Source: Acidimicrobiales bacterium (GTDB taxonomy: Bacteria > Actinomycetota > Acidimicrobiia > Acidimicrobiales > UBA8592). From it: 32,904 nt of DNA. The stretch spans positions 1 through 32,904 of the forward strand of contig JAQWQL010000056.1 in NCBI GenBank assembly GCA_029244605.1, in the 5' to 3' direction. Below the pieces are notes generated by a model. It did not search any database and was not told the origin of the DNA. It worked only from the letters and a program-made list of their open reading frames with translations. Shown here piece after piece: positions 18,718 through 28,413 of this stretch (its first letter is position 1; each line of letters starts with the position of its first letter). A program made the translations under genes and the position numbers.

Positions 18718-20126
18718 ACACCCCTAATGTTTTAGCTACACGATACGCAAGCAAAGAAATGGTGGAACTTTGGTCTGCAGAAAACAAAATTATTCTCGAA
18801 CGTGAACTATGGGTTGCTGTTCTTCAATCCCAGAAACAACTCGGACAACAAATACCTGATGGAGTAGTAGAAGATTACAAAAAAGTCATCAATCAAGTCG
18901 ACCTTGATTCAATAAATGACCGAGAACGAATAGTTAAACATGATGTGAAAGCCAGAATCGAAGAATTCTGCGCACTTGCAGGGCATGAACATATCCATAA
19001 AGGAATGACATCCCGTGACCTTACTGAAAACATCGAACAGCTCCAGATTCGTCAATCATTGGAACTCATATGTCATCAAGCAGCAGCAGCACTTCACCTA
19101 CTTTCTCACAATGCTAGAACCTACGCAGAAACAGCGGTGACTGGAAGGACCCATAACGTTGCAGCCCAAGTGACGACCTTAGGGAAAAGATTCGCTACAG
19201 CTGCTGAAGAAATGCTTCATGCCTTCACCAACCTCGAACAAACACTTGCCAACTATCCTCTCCGAGGGATAAAAGGTCCCGTCGGAACTCAACAAGACCT
19301 CGTCGACCTCCTTGGAGGACAAGAAAAAGCAGAGCAATTAGAAAAACAGATTAGAGAATATCTCGGTTTCAATCAGACCCTTGAAAGCGTCGGTCAGGTT
19401 TACCCGCGCTCTCTTGACTTCAACGTAGTAAGTAGTCTTGTACAACTCTCCAGTGCTCCAGCAAACCTTGCGAAGACGTTACGACTCATGGCGGGACATG
19501 ACCTAGTTACAGAAGGATTCCAAGAAGGCCAAGTCGGTTCTTCAGCAATGCCCCACAAAATGAACATGCGATCATGCGAGAGAATTTCCGGCCTCTCACA
19601 TGTTCTCCAAGGACATTTAACGATGGTGACGTCCCTTCTTGGAGATCAATGGAACGAAGGAGATGTAAGTTGTTCAGTGGTTAGAAGAATAGCTCTACCA
19701 GATGCATTCCTCGCGATAGATGGGCTCCTCCAGACGTTCCTATCAGTCCTAGAAGACTTCGGCGCGTATCCAAAAGTCATAGAACGAGAACTCAAACATT
19801 ACTTACCTTTCTTAAGTACTACTCGTATTCTCACCGCAGCTACCCAAGCCGGCTTAGGGAGAGAGGAAGCACACGAAGCAATAAAAGCCCATGCAATATC
19901 CGCTGCCCTCGACCTCCGCGACAACGATGGCGGAGAGAACACTCTTCTCCAACGAATAGCCGAAGACCAAAATATTCCCCTCACTTATGACGAATTAAAA
20001 AATGCAATAGCCAGTCCCGAAATAGGGAGAACAGATGAACAAATACAAGCTGTAGACCGAAACATCCAAGCAGTTCTCGAGAAATACCCCGAATCTAGAT
20101 CATATACACCCGAAACAATCATTTAG
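18714..20126 (+). CDS. purB: Adenylosuccinate lyase
   Basis: GTG start overlapping purE; HKGMTSRDLTENIEQLQI, TGRTHNVAAQVTTLGKRFA, and signature GSSAMPHKMNMRSCERISGL. Confidence 0.95.
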   Translation: MNTPNVLATRYASKEMVELWSAENKIILERELWVAVLQSQKQLGQQIPDGVVEDYKKVINQVDLDSINDRERIVKHDVKARIEEFCALAGHEHIHKGMTSRDLTENIEQLQIRQSLELICHQAAAALHLLSHNARTYAETAVTGRTHNVAAQVTTLGKRFATAAEEMLHAFTNLEQTLANYPLRGIKGPVGTQQDLVDLLGGQEKAEQLEKQIREYLGFNQTLESVGQVYPRSLDFNVVSSLVQLSSAPANLAKTLRLMAGHDLVTEGFQEGQVGSSAMPHKMNMRSCERISGLSHVLQGHLTMVTSLLGDQWNEGDVSCSVVRRIALPDAFLAIDGLLQTFLSVLEDFGAYPKVIERELKHYLPFLSTTRILTAATQAGLGREEAHEAIKAHAISAALDLRDNDGGENTLLQRIAEDQNIPLTYDELKNAIASPEIGRTDEQIQAVDRNIQAVLEKYPESRSYTPETII

Positions 20127-20134
20127 CAGGCCCT

Positions 20135-21046
20135 ATGACACGTCCCCCAGCTTACGAGCTAGACCTCCCACACGTATATTCTGGAAAAGTCCGCGATATT
20201 TATGATGCTGGTAACGGTAATTACCTTATGGTTACCAGCGACCGGATTTCAGCCTTCGATGTGGTTATGAAACAGACCGTCCCTAACAAGGGACGAGTAC
20301 TTATGGCAATGTCCTCCTTCTGGTTCAATCACCTATCTAGAACAATGCCCTCTCACCTTATCTCAACAGATTTAGAAGATTTCCCTGAACCGGCCCAACT
20401 TCCTGAAATATCCGGACGGTCCATGCTCGTCCGCAAAGCTGAAATGCTTCCCATCGAATGCATCGTCCGCGGGTACATTACCGGTTCCGCCTGGAAACAA
20501 TACCTGTCAGACGGAACAATGAACGGCATACAGCTCCCAGAAGGACTCCAAGAATCAGACCAATTGCCGGAACCTGTCTTTACCCCCTCTACAAAGGCAG
20601 AAGATGGGCTACATGATGAAAATATTTCATATCAACAAGCAGTCGAAATCATCGGAGCTGAACTCGCCGAAGAAGTACAACAAAAATCCATAGAGCTATA
20701 CAAAGCTGGAGCATCTCATGCTCTTGAACGAGGGATAATCATCGCTGATACAAAATTCGAAATGGGTTTCATAGACGGCGAGCTCGTCGTTGCAGACGAA
20801 ATGCTCACGCCAGATTCATCACGCTTCTGGCCTCAAGCGGACTGGAAACCGGGGACGACACCACCATCGTTCGACAAGCAGCCAGTCCGTGACTACCTCG
20901 AAGGACTTACATGGGATAAAGCACCTCCACCGCCTGAACTCCCATCAGATGTCATTGAAGCAAGTTCAAAAAGATACCAAGAGGGTTACGAACGTATAAC
21001 GGGTCAACTTCTCACAGAGTGGCCCAGTCTTGAGGGAAGCGTCTAG
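20135..21046 (+). CDS. purC: SAICAR synthetase
   Basis: YSGKVRDIYDAGNGNYLMVTSDRISAFDVVM, PIECIVRGYITGSAWKQY, IIIADTKFEMGFIDGELVVADEMLTPDSSRFWP. Confidence 0.97.
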   Translation: MTRPPAYELDLPHVYSGKVRDIYDAGNGNYLMVTSDRISAFDVVMKQTVPNKGRVLMAMSSFWFNHLSRTMPSHLISTDLEDFPEPAQLPEISGRSMLVRKAEMLPIECIVRGYITGSAWKQYLSDGTMNGIQLPEGLQESDQLPEPVFTPSTKAEDGLHDENISYQQAVEIIGAELAEEVQQKSIELYKAGASHALERGIIIADTKFEMGFIDGELVVADEMLTPDSSRFWPQADWKPGTTPPSFDKQPVRDYLEGLTWDKAPPPPELPSDVIEASSKRYQEGYERITGQLLTEWPSLEGSV

Positions 21047-21109
21047 CTTCAAAGAAAGATTCATACGCAAAATGGTAGATTATCGCAAAACCTTTTAGAA
21101 TTACTCTCT

Positions 21110-22483
21110 ATGGGAAAACAAAAGAAAAAACTCAAACCCGGAGAAGCAAGAGAACAAGGACCTTCTTTACGCGATGAACTTCTCCGAGATCCCACGACAC
21201 CTCCAGCCCCATTACTTGAAGAATCATATGATTTTCTCGGAGATGAAGATATCTCCTTCGAAAGCTATATCTCTTCCGACTTTGCCCAAGCCGAATATGG
21301 AAAATTATGGAACAAAGTCTGGCAATGGGCCTGCCATGTAGACCATATTCCCGAACCAGGAGATTACTTTGTCTATGACATCGGAGACCTATCTTCTCTT
21401 ATCGTGCGGACCTCAGATGGAGACATCAAAGCGTATTTCAATGCATGTATGCATCGAGGAACGCAACTGAAACAACCGGGAACATGCGGATTCAGCAAAG
21501 AACTCCGTTGCCCTTTCCATGGTTGGGCATGGTCTCTTGAAGGACAACTAGTGGACCTGCCACAAGCATGGGACTTCCCCCACGTCACACCTGAGTCGCA
21601 TCAACTTCCTGAAATGCCAGTCGAAGTATGGGAAGGTTTCGTTTTTATCAATTTTGACCAAGAAGCTGAACCCCTTCACGAGTATCTAGGGGTACTTCCA
21701 GAACACTGGAAAGATTGGGGACTAGGCGAACGGTACATCGAAACCCATATTCGCAAACATCTCCCATGTAACTGGAAAGCCGCAGCAGAAGCATTTATCG
21801 AGGCATACCATGTTCGAGAGACACACGCGACCGGACAACTTGGAGACGAGGTCACCACCCAATATGACGTCTTCGGACAAAACGTATCCCGATTCATTCA
21901 CACCCGGGGGTTAAATAGTCCCCTAAGAGAAGTCCAACGGACAGAAGATGAGCTACTTGCGAGGATCAGTGGCCGTACTCTAGGAGAGGGAGATCTTACG
22001 TTACCGCCGGGAGTCCGTGCTCGTGACTATTACGCTAATCACGTTCAAAAAACGATGGGAGAACGATACGGGTATGACTTTTCGGACCTCAGTGAATCTA
22101 TAACCCTTGACAGCATCGAATACTATCTATTCCCCAACGCCTTTTTCTTTCCGGGTTTATCTCTTCCGATGGTCTACAGGTTCCGTCCGGATCCTGCTAG
22201 CCCTGACTTCAGCTATTTCGATTTACTCTTTATGCGCCCTCGCCCTCCAGAAGGTGAAGCCCCACCTCCTCCAGAAGTCGTTGAATTAGGGATTGAAGAA
22301 AGTTATTCAATCGTTGAAGGCGTCGGCCCACTCGGGCGAGTTTATGACCAAGACACAGCAAATCTTGCTGCACAAACACGTGGGTTCAAATCAAGTTTCA
22401 AACGTGGACAGACGCTTGGAAATTATCAGGAAATCAGAGTCAGGCACCTGCAGCAACGTGTGAGATCATATCTAGACGCATAA
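21110..22483 (+). CDS. Aromatic ring-hydroxylating oxygenase, Rieske alpha subunit
   Basis: Rieske cluster motif CMHRG...CPFHGWAWSLEG; mononuclear iron site EAYHVRETH and downstream QDTANL acidic ligand region. Confidence 0.92.
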   Translation: MGKQKKKLKPGEAREQGPSLRDELLRDPTTPPAPLLEESYDFLGDEDISFESYISSDFAQAEYGKLWNKVWQWACHVDHIPEPGDYFVYDIGDLSSLIVRTSDGDIKAYFNACMHRGTQLKQPGTCGFSKELRCPFHGWAWSLEGQLVDLPQAWDFPHVTPESHQLPEMPVEVWEGFVFINFDQEAEPLHEYLGVLPEHWKDWGLGERYIETHIRKHLPCNWKAAAEAFIEAYHVRETHATGQLGDEVTTQYDVFGQNVSRFIHTRGLNSPLREVQRTEDELLARISGRTLGEGDLTLPPGVRARDYYANHVQKTMGERYGYDFSDLSESITLDSIEYYLFPNAFFFPGLSLPMVYRFRPDPASPDFSYFDLLFMRPRPPEGEAPPPPEVVELGIEESYSIVEGVGPLGRVYDQDTANLAAQTRGFKSSFKRGQTLGNYQEIRVRHLQQRVRSYLDA

Positions 22484-22551
22484 ATATCATAAATATAAAA
22501 TCTCGAGCGAAGATACTCACTTTCATCACCGAGCTGTGGCAGCATTATCAA

Positions 22552-22806
22552 ATGGTTTATGATGCCTGTGTAGAAGTAAAGCTCCGTGAGGGGATAGCCG
22601 ACCCTCAGGGTTCCACTATTGAGAAAGCTACGGATAATTTAGGTTTCGCTGGGATCACCAACGTGCGCGTAGGTAAATGTATCCGTTTCCAGGTTGAAGC
22701 AGGAGACGAAGAAGAAGCTAAGAACATTGTGAGCGAACTATGCGACCGCTTCCTAACAAATCCTGTCATCGAAGAAGCAGTGATTGAAATTCAGGTAGTC
22801 GGGTGA
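22552..22806 (+). CDS. purS: Phosphoribosylformylglycinamidine synthase subunit PurS
   Basis: 84 aa; VEVKLREGIADPQGSTIEKATDNLGFAGITNVRVGKCIRFQVE; immediately upstream of purQ and purL. Confidence 0.95.
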   Translation: MVYDACVEVKLREGIADPQGSTIEKATDNLGFAGITNVRVGKCIRFQVEAGDEEEAKNIVSELCDRFLTNPVIEEAVIEIQVVG

Positions 22807-23477
22807 ACCAAAATATAGGCGTAGTTGTTTTCCCCGGATCAAATTGTGAGAAAGATGCGATGGAGGCGCTTGCAGATCTAGGCGCTACTCCACTTTTACT
22901 ATGGCATGCAGATAGTGACCTCCAAGGGGTAGACGCAGTTGTTATCCCCGGAGGGTTCGCCCACGGTGACTACCTTCGGCCCGGAGCGATCGCACGATTT
23001 TCACCAGCGATGGAAGCAATCATCGATTTCGCTCACAACGGAGGCCCCGTCTTAGGTATCTGCAACGGGTTTCAAGTACTAACAGAGGCAGGACTTTTAC
23101 CAGGGGCGTTGCAAAAAAATGCTGGACTTAAATTCCTCTGTAAAGAAGTTGAATTACAGGTAGAAAGCACTAACTCTGTACTTACAAACATGACCTCTAA
23201 AGGCCAAACCCTGAGAATTCCCATAAATCATTTTGAAGGGAACTTCACCTGCACCGATGAAACGCTCATCGAATTGCAGTCACAAGATCAAATCATCCTC
23301 ACATATAGAGAAAACCCAAACGGTTCTATGGCAAACATTGCAGGGATCTGTAATACCACAAGGAACGTCGTCGGCTTAATGCCCCACCCAGAACGAGCAT
23401 GCCATACGCTGCTAGGAAGCACTGACGGACGTATCCTTTTAGAAAGTTTCATTCAGGGGGCACATGCGGCGGTCTGA
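22803..23477 (+). CDS. purQ: Phosphoribosylformylglycinamidine synthase subunit PurQ
   Basis: Class I amidotransferase; [37 protein letters not shown], nucleophile motif [24 protein letters not shown] overlap with purS. Confidence 0.97.
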   Translation: MNQNIGVVVFPGSNCEKDAMEALADLGATPLLLWHADSDLQGVDAVVIPGGFAHGDYLRPGAIARFSPAMEAIIDFAHNGGPVLGICNGFQVLTEAGLLPGALQKNAGLKFLCKEVELQVESTNSVLTNMTSKGQTLRIPINHFEGNFTCTDETLIELQSQDQIILTYRENPNGSMANIAGICNTTRNVVGLMPHPERACHTLLGSTDGRILLESFIQGAHAAV

Positions 23478-23506
23478 ATACCAGAAACGACAGGGAAGGG
23501 CCCTCT

Positions 23507-25717
23507 ATGGATGATCAACTCCATCGAAGTCTCGGTCTAACAGATGATGAACTAGCAAAGATCATCGAAATTCTCGGAAGAGACCCGAACCATCTTGAAC
23601 TCGCGATGTACTCAGTTATGTGGAGTGAACATTGCTCCTACAAGTCGTCGCGCATACACCTCAAACGCTTACCTACCGAAGGTAAAAATGTCCTAGTAGG
23701 GCCAGGAGAAAATGCTGGAGTGATTGACGTAGGTGACGGGATAGCGATCGCTCTACGAATCGAAAGTCATAATCACCCAAGTTACATAGAGCCATATCAA
23801 GGTGCAGCTACTGGGGTTGGGGGTATCATCAGAGATATTTTCACCATGGGTGCACGCCCTATAGCAATCATGGACCCATTACGGTTCGGGCCCTTAGAAG
23901 ACGCGCGAAGCAGATGGGTAGCTGAAGGTGTTGTCAGTGGCATTTCAGGGTATGGAAACTCTGTCGGCGTGCCCAATGTAGGCGGTGAGATAGTCTTCGA
24001 CGAGACCTACAAAGGAAATCCATTAGTGAATGTTCTCTGTGTAGGAATATTACCGAAGGAACGACTAGTGCTTGGGCAGGCTTCCGGAATAGGAAACCTC
24101 GCCGTTCTACTCGGCTCAACAACGGGAAGAGATGGAATCGGCGGCGTGAGCGTTCTCGCATCAGCCGGATTTGGAGATGAAGAAGAAGATGCAGAGAAAA
24201 GACCAAGCGTTCAAGTAGGGGACCCCTTTGAAGAAAAACGGCTTATCGAAGCTTGTTTAGAACTTTTAGATGAAGGGTTAGTCGTAGGAATCCAAGATCT
24301 AGGCGGAGCAGGGTTAGCGTGTGCGGCATCGGAAACAGCTTCCAGAGGAGGCGTTGGGATGGATTTCAATGTTTCAGCAGTTCCGCAAAGAGAATCAGGT
24401 ATGCAGCCATTCGAAATCATGACAAGTGAATCTCAAGAACGCATGCTAGCGATCGTAGAGCCAGAGAATCTAGAACAGGTTTTCGCTATATGCAACAAAT
24501 GGGAAATACGGTCATCCGTGGTTGGGAAAGTAACACCCTCTGGAGCACTTCGAATCGTAGACGATTTTGATGGTGAAGTACTTGGCGAAGTGCCAGCAGC
24601 ATCTCTTCATGAAGATGCCCCATTATACGAACGTCCTATTTCCGAACCTGATGATATGGATACTGCTATTACCGATCAGGCAACAACACTCTCTGGACCA
24701 GAGAAAATCGAAGATGACCTGTTTGATTTACTCATGAGTCCGCAGTGGGCAACTTCCCAGTACGATTCACAACTTTTCCTGAACACTGTTGTTGGCCCCG
24801 GAAGCAATGCTGCTGTTTTACGACTAAAACACCCCACATCAGGAGAAGATACTGGGAGAGGTATGGCACTTACTACCGACGGCAACCACCGATGGTGTGC
24901 TATCAATCCGCGGATTGGATCAGCGATGACAGTGGCGGAATCAGTATTGAATCTCGCTTGTGTAGGTGCAGTACCACAAGCATTGGTTAACTGTTTAAAT
25001 TTCGGCAACCCTGAAAACCCCGTTGTAATGTGGCAGCTAAGTGAAGCGGTTGATGGGATGGCTGAAGCCTGTAATGCATTTGATCTTCCAGTAGTAGGAG
25101 GAAATGTATCACTGTACAACGAAAGCCAAGGGACAAATATTGACCCAACTCCAATTGTGGGCGTCATTGGTTTAATTAATGATTTGTCTAAAGCTCCTCC
25201 AGGTCTCACGTGGAATGATGGTGACCGCATCATTCTTCTAGGGCCAGAAGCCAATGGTTTAAATGGAAGCGCATGGGCATTCATGAAAGGACATCGACGC
25301 GGCTCACTCGACCCAATCGACTTTGATCTACATAAACGAGTGTGCGCATTAACCAGAGACCTAGTTACAAAAGAACTTGTCACTGGACTTCATGACATAT
25401 CGACAGGAGGCCTTGGCGTCAGTGCAGCTGAGATGGCTATCAATTCTGGCGTTGGGTGCACATTAGCCCGAACCCCTGACCACATTGCGTTCTTTTCCGA
25501 GTCGCCCTCTCGGGTCATCTTGGCTGTAAACCCTGAATTGCTCACAGAGGTAGAGCAGCTCGCAGCAGAATACGATGTTCCCCATGAAAGAATAGGACTA
25601 GCTCATGGGGAGATATTCACGGTAAAGAACCTACTTACAGTTCCCGTCAAAGACCTCCAAGAAAAGTGGGACAATCGACTGTCCGATGCCTTAGATGGTG
25701 GAACTACGCAGGGATAA
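23507..25717 (+). CDS. purL: Phosphoribosylformylglycinamidine synthase subunit PurL (small type)
   Basis: [102 protein letters not shown]. 736 aa small type, with PurS and PurQ present. Confidence 0.98.
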   Translation: MDDQLHRSLGLTDDELAKIIEILGRDPNHLELAMYSVMWSEHCSYKSSRIHLKRLPTEGKNVLVGPGENAGVIDVGDGIAIALRIESHNHPSYIEPYQGAATGVGGIIRDIFTMGARPIAIMDPLRFGPLEDARSRWVAEGVVSGISGYGNSVGVPNVGGEIVFDETYKGNPLVNVLCVGILPKERLVLGQASGIGNLAVLLGSTTGRDGIGGVSVLASAGFGDEEEDAEKRPSVQVGDPFEEKRLIEACLELLDEGLVVGIQDLGGAGLACAASETASRGGVGMDFNVSAVPQRESGMQPFEIMTSESQERMLAIVEPENLEQVFAICNKWEIRSSVVGKVTPSGALRIVDDFDGEVLGEVPAASLHEDAPLYERPISEPDDMDTAITDQATTLSGPEKIEDDLFDLLMSPQWATSQYDSQLFLNTVVGPGSNAAVLRLKHPTSGEDTGRGMALTTDGNHRWCAINPRIGSAMTVAESVLNLACVGAVPQALVNCLNFGNPENPVVMWQLSEAVDGMAEACNAFDLPVVGGNVSLYNESQGTNIDPTPIVGVIGLINDLSKAPPGLTWNDGDRIILLGPEANGLNGSAWAFMKGHRRGSLDPIDFDLHKRVCALTRDLVTKELVTGLHDISTGGLGVSAAEMAINSGVGCTLARTPDHIAFFSESPSRVILAVNPELLTEVEQLAAEYDVPHERIGLAHGEIFTVKNLLTVPVKDLQEKWDNRLSDALDGGTTQG

Positions 25718-25744
25718 AACCTTTCTTACTAGAGGTTCTTCCCC
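25711..25744. terminator. Imperfect hairpin at the purL / P450 convergent junction; possible bidirectional terminator
   Basis: GGGATAAAACCT ... AGGTTCTTCCCC: 9 of 12 positions pair by eye, loop about 10 nt, spanning both stop codons. Confidence 0.3.
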
Positions 25745-27021
25745 TACTTCTTTTCAACGTCTAGATGTAAGGCAGCTAATCCGCGCAGGACATAACTTGG
25801 TTCGTATTCAAAAGTATTCTGAGCGCTAAAGCTTGGAAGGTTAATCCGTTTTCCGAGCTCTTCGAATGCGACTTTTCCTTCAAGACGAGAAAGAGGAGCA
25901 CCAATACAGAAATGATGCCCCTTGCCGAAAGCGAGATGCTTGCTCACATTCTCGCGATCAGGGATAAATTCCTCTGGGCAAACGAACTCTTGATCATCTC
26001 GATTAGCAGCTGCAAAAACTACCCAGATACGCGCACCTTTCGGTATTTTGATTCCCTCGATTTGTGTTTCTTGAGTGACAGTTCTGAAAAGACCTTGAGT
26101 AGGAGATGAAGCGCGAAGGCCTTCTTCAACGATTCCATATGCTATCCCATCCGGATCATTTTCAAGTTCTTCCCACCATTGTGGATTCTCTATTAAAAGG
26201 CGCATCGTTTCGTTCAAAAACTTTGTTGTCGTTTCGTTTCCTGCGACCATCAGTTGTCGGATGATTCCATAAACTTCGGGAAAGTGCAGCTTCCTAGTTT
26301 GACCTTCTGGAAGGTCGGGATCATTAAAATCAGCGTGTGTCAAGTCCGAGAGTATGTCTTCTTGAGGGTTCACAATCCTGTCTTCATATTCAGAAAACCA
26401 ATAATTTTGACAATCGACAATAGATTCAGCTTTTTCTATTCTCATTTCCTTTGAGGGATTAGCCCCTAAATCATAATTATTCGCATCGGACCACCATTTA
26501 ACCTTGTTCTCAACTTCTGGAGACATGTTCAACGCATAATGGATTACCTTCACTGGAAGTGGGGTAGCAAAGGCCTCATCAAAATTGATCGATCCACTCT
26601 TTGGGAACTTTTCAATCAGGTCAATGGCAATTTCACGGACTTTATCTTCATATCCTCCAATTTTTCTCGCTGAGAACGTTCGAGAAACGAGCTTGCGGTA
26701 GCGCGTTTGATAAGGAGGGTCGATAGTTAACATCGTCTCAGCACGCGGCCAGCCCTTTGCCAAGATCGCATCTATCTCATTTTGAGTTTCGACATCTTCT
26801 GTCGGGACTTTAGCGTTAGATCTTTCTGATGAAAAAGTCTCTGTATCCCTCACAATTAAATTGACGATGTCCATTCGAGATGCGATATAAGTCTTTGTCT
26901 GCTCGTGGTAGAAAAGAGGCCCTTGTTCCCTGAGGGCAGCGTAATGAGGGAACGGGCACTGCTGCACCTCATAATCCATAGGGTCGTAGTTATCTAAATC
27001 AACTTGAACGCTAGCTGCCAT
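25744..27021 (-). CDS. Cytochrome P450 (paralog 1)
   Basis: I-helix MVAGNETTTKF, ExxR in VEEGLR, heme-binding AFGKGHHFCIGAPLSRLEGKVAFEEL. Confidence 0.96.
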   Translation of the reverse strand: MAASVQVDLDNYDPMDYEVQQCPFPHYAALREQGPLFYHEQTKTYIASRMDIVNLIVRDTETFSSERSNAKVPTEDVETQNEIDAILAKGWPRAETMLTIDPPYQTRYRKLVSRTFSARKIGGYEDKVREIAIDLIEKFPKSGSINFDEAFATPLPVKVIHYALNMSPEVENKVKWWSDANNYDLGANPSKEMRIEKAESIVDCQNYWFSEYEDRIVNPQEDILSDLTHADFNDPDLPEGQTRKLHFPEVYGIIRQLMVAGNETTTKFLNETMRLLIENPQWWEELENDPDGIAYGIVEEGLRASSPTQGLFRTVTQETQIEGIKIPKGARIWVVFAAANRDDQEFVCPEEFIPDRENVSKHLAFGKGHHFCIGAPLSRLEGKVAFEELGKRINLPSFSAQNTFEYEPSYVLRGLAALHLDVEKK

Positions 27022-27029
27022 GGTTGCCT

Positions 27030-28295
27030 CTAGCGTTTTTCAATTTCAAGTTCCAGCCCAGCTAAACCTCGAAGAACATAACTAGATTCATATTCAAATG
27101 TGTTGCTTTCCGAGAATGCAGGAAGTTTTAGTCTCTTTACCAACTCTTCAAAAGCTACCTTTCCTTCAAGCCGTGACAAAGGAGCCCCAATACAGAAATG
27201 GTGGCCCTTACCGAAAGCAATATGTTCTTTAATGTTCTCACGGTTGGGATTAAAGGATTCAGAATCGCTAAACGTGTTTTCATCCCTGTTCGCTGCTGCA
27301 AACATGACCCAAACCCGGGAGCCTTCTGGAACAGGTATTCCATGTACTTCAGTATCTTGAGTCACTATGCGAAACAAACCCTGATTAGGTGAAGACATTC
27401 TTAGACCTTCTTCAACAACGCCGTAGACGTTGTTTTCGGGGTCTTCTTCAAGAGCGTGCCACCATTTCGGCTCGTCAATGAGAATGCGCATTGTCTCATC
27501 AAGGAATTTTGTTGTTGTCTCATTACCAGCGACCATCAATTGCTGAATAATGCTGTATATTTCTGAAAACTCAAGTTTCCTTGTTTCTCCTTCGGGTAAA
27601 TCAGGATCATCGAAATCAGCATGAGTAAGCCCAGAAATAACATCATCCTGCGGATTTTCTAAACGCTTCTCATATTCTGAATGCCAATACTCTTGATTTT
27701 GCATTTGCTCAGTAATAGCGCTGATCCATTCTTCATGTGACAACTTATTACCTATGGCTGCGGTTGCAGCATCTGACCAACCTCGTACCTTGTCCTCAAC
27801 CTCAGGGGCCATATTAAGAGCATCATGTATGACTCGAACTGGGAAAGCCACGGCAAAGTCGTTATGGAAATCGATAGTTCCTTTGTCAGGAAAAGCTTCA
27901 ATTAGGTCTATAGCGATTTTTCTGATGGAATCTTCAAGGCTTGCTATTCGCCGTGCAGAAAATGTTCTTGAAACAAGTTTCCGATAGCGGGTATGGTACG
28001 GGGGATCAATTGTAAGCATTGTTTCTCGACGCGGGAAACCCTGACTCTGTATCTCAGCAATAGCTTTCAAAGTCTCAGGATCTGGTTTCGCTGTCGTACT
28101 TGCCATCCGAGAGGAAAAAGTTTCAGTGTCACGAAGGATTTCGTTTACCACATCCAACCTTGACGCAAAAAACATGTTCGACTGTTCATGAAAAAACAAT
28201 GGCCCGTGATCTCGAAGCGCCGCATAATGATCGAAAGGGCATTGTTGGACTTCGCGATCCATTGGATCGTAAGTACTTAGGTCAATCTCTGTCAT
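27030..28295 (-). CDS. Cytochrome P450 (paralog 2)
   Basis: Same motifs (MVAGNETTTKF, VEEGLR, AFGKGHHFCIGAPLSRLEGKVAFEEL). I prefer start ATG 28295 (MTEIDLSTYDPMDREVQQCPF), which matches paralog 1, over track start 28346. Confidence 0.96.
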   Translation of the reverse strand: MTEIDLSTYDPMDREVQQCPFDHYAALRDHGPLFFHEQSNMFFASRLDVVNEILRDTETFSSRMASTTAKPDPETLKAIAEIQSQGFPRRETMLTIDPPYHTRYRKLVSRTFSARRIASLEDSIRKIAIDLIEAFPDKGTIDFHNDFAVAFPVRVIHDALNMAPEVEDKVRGWSDAATAAIGNKLSHEEWISAITEQMQNQEYWHSEYEKRLENPQDDVISGLTHADFDDPDLPEGETRKLEFSEIYSIIQQLMVAGNETTTKFLDETMRILIDEPKWWHALEEDPENNVYGVVEEGLRMSSPNQGLFRIVTQDTEVHGIPVPEGSRVWVMFAAANRDENTFSDSESFNPNRENIKEHIAFGKGHHFCIGAPLSRLEGKVAFEELVKRLKLPAFSESNTFEYESSYVLRGLAGLELEIEKR

Positions 28296-28413
28296 CAGAA
28301 TCCCCTTATCTTTCCTACAGATGACTCTATAGCAAACAAGGCCCATCCGGCCATATTACCGATACAACAAGAAGCATATATTAGGTCGCTCCGGAGAAAA
28401 AGTTTCAAACTTC

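Noticed and set aside
24676-25383. 235-aa minus-strand ORF antisense to purL
   Set aside because: Shadow ORF opposite purL with Ser/Pro/Arg-rich composition and no recognisable motif.
28296-28346. Extended N-terminus of the second P450
   Set aside because: MTEIDLSTYDPMDREVQQCPF at 28295 aligns with the start of the paralog; the upstream MGLVCYRVICRKDKGIL is probably untranslated.
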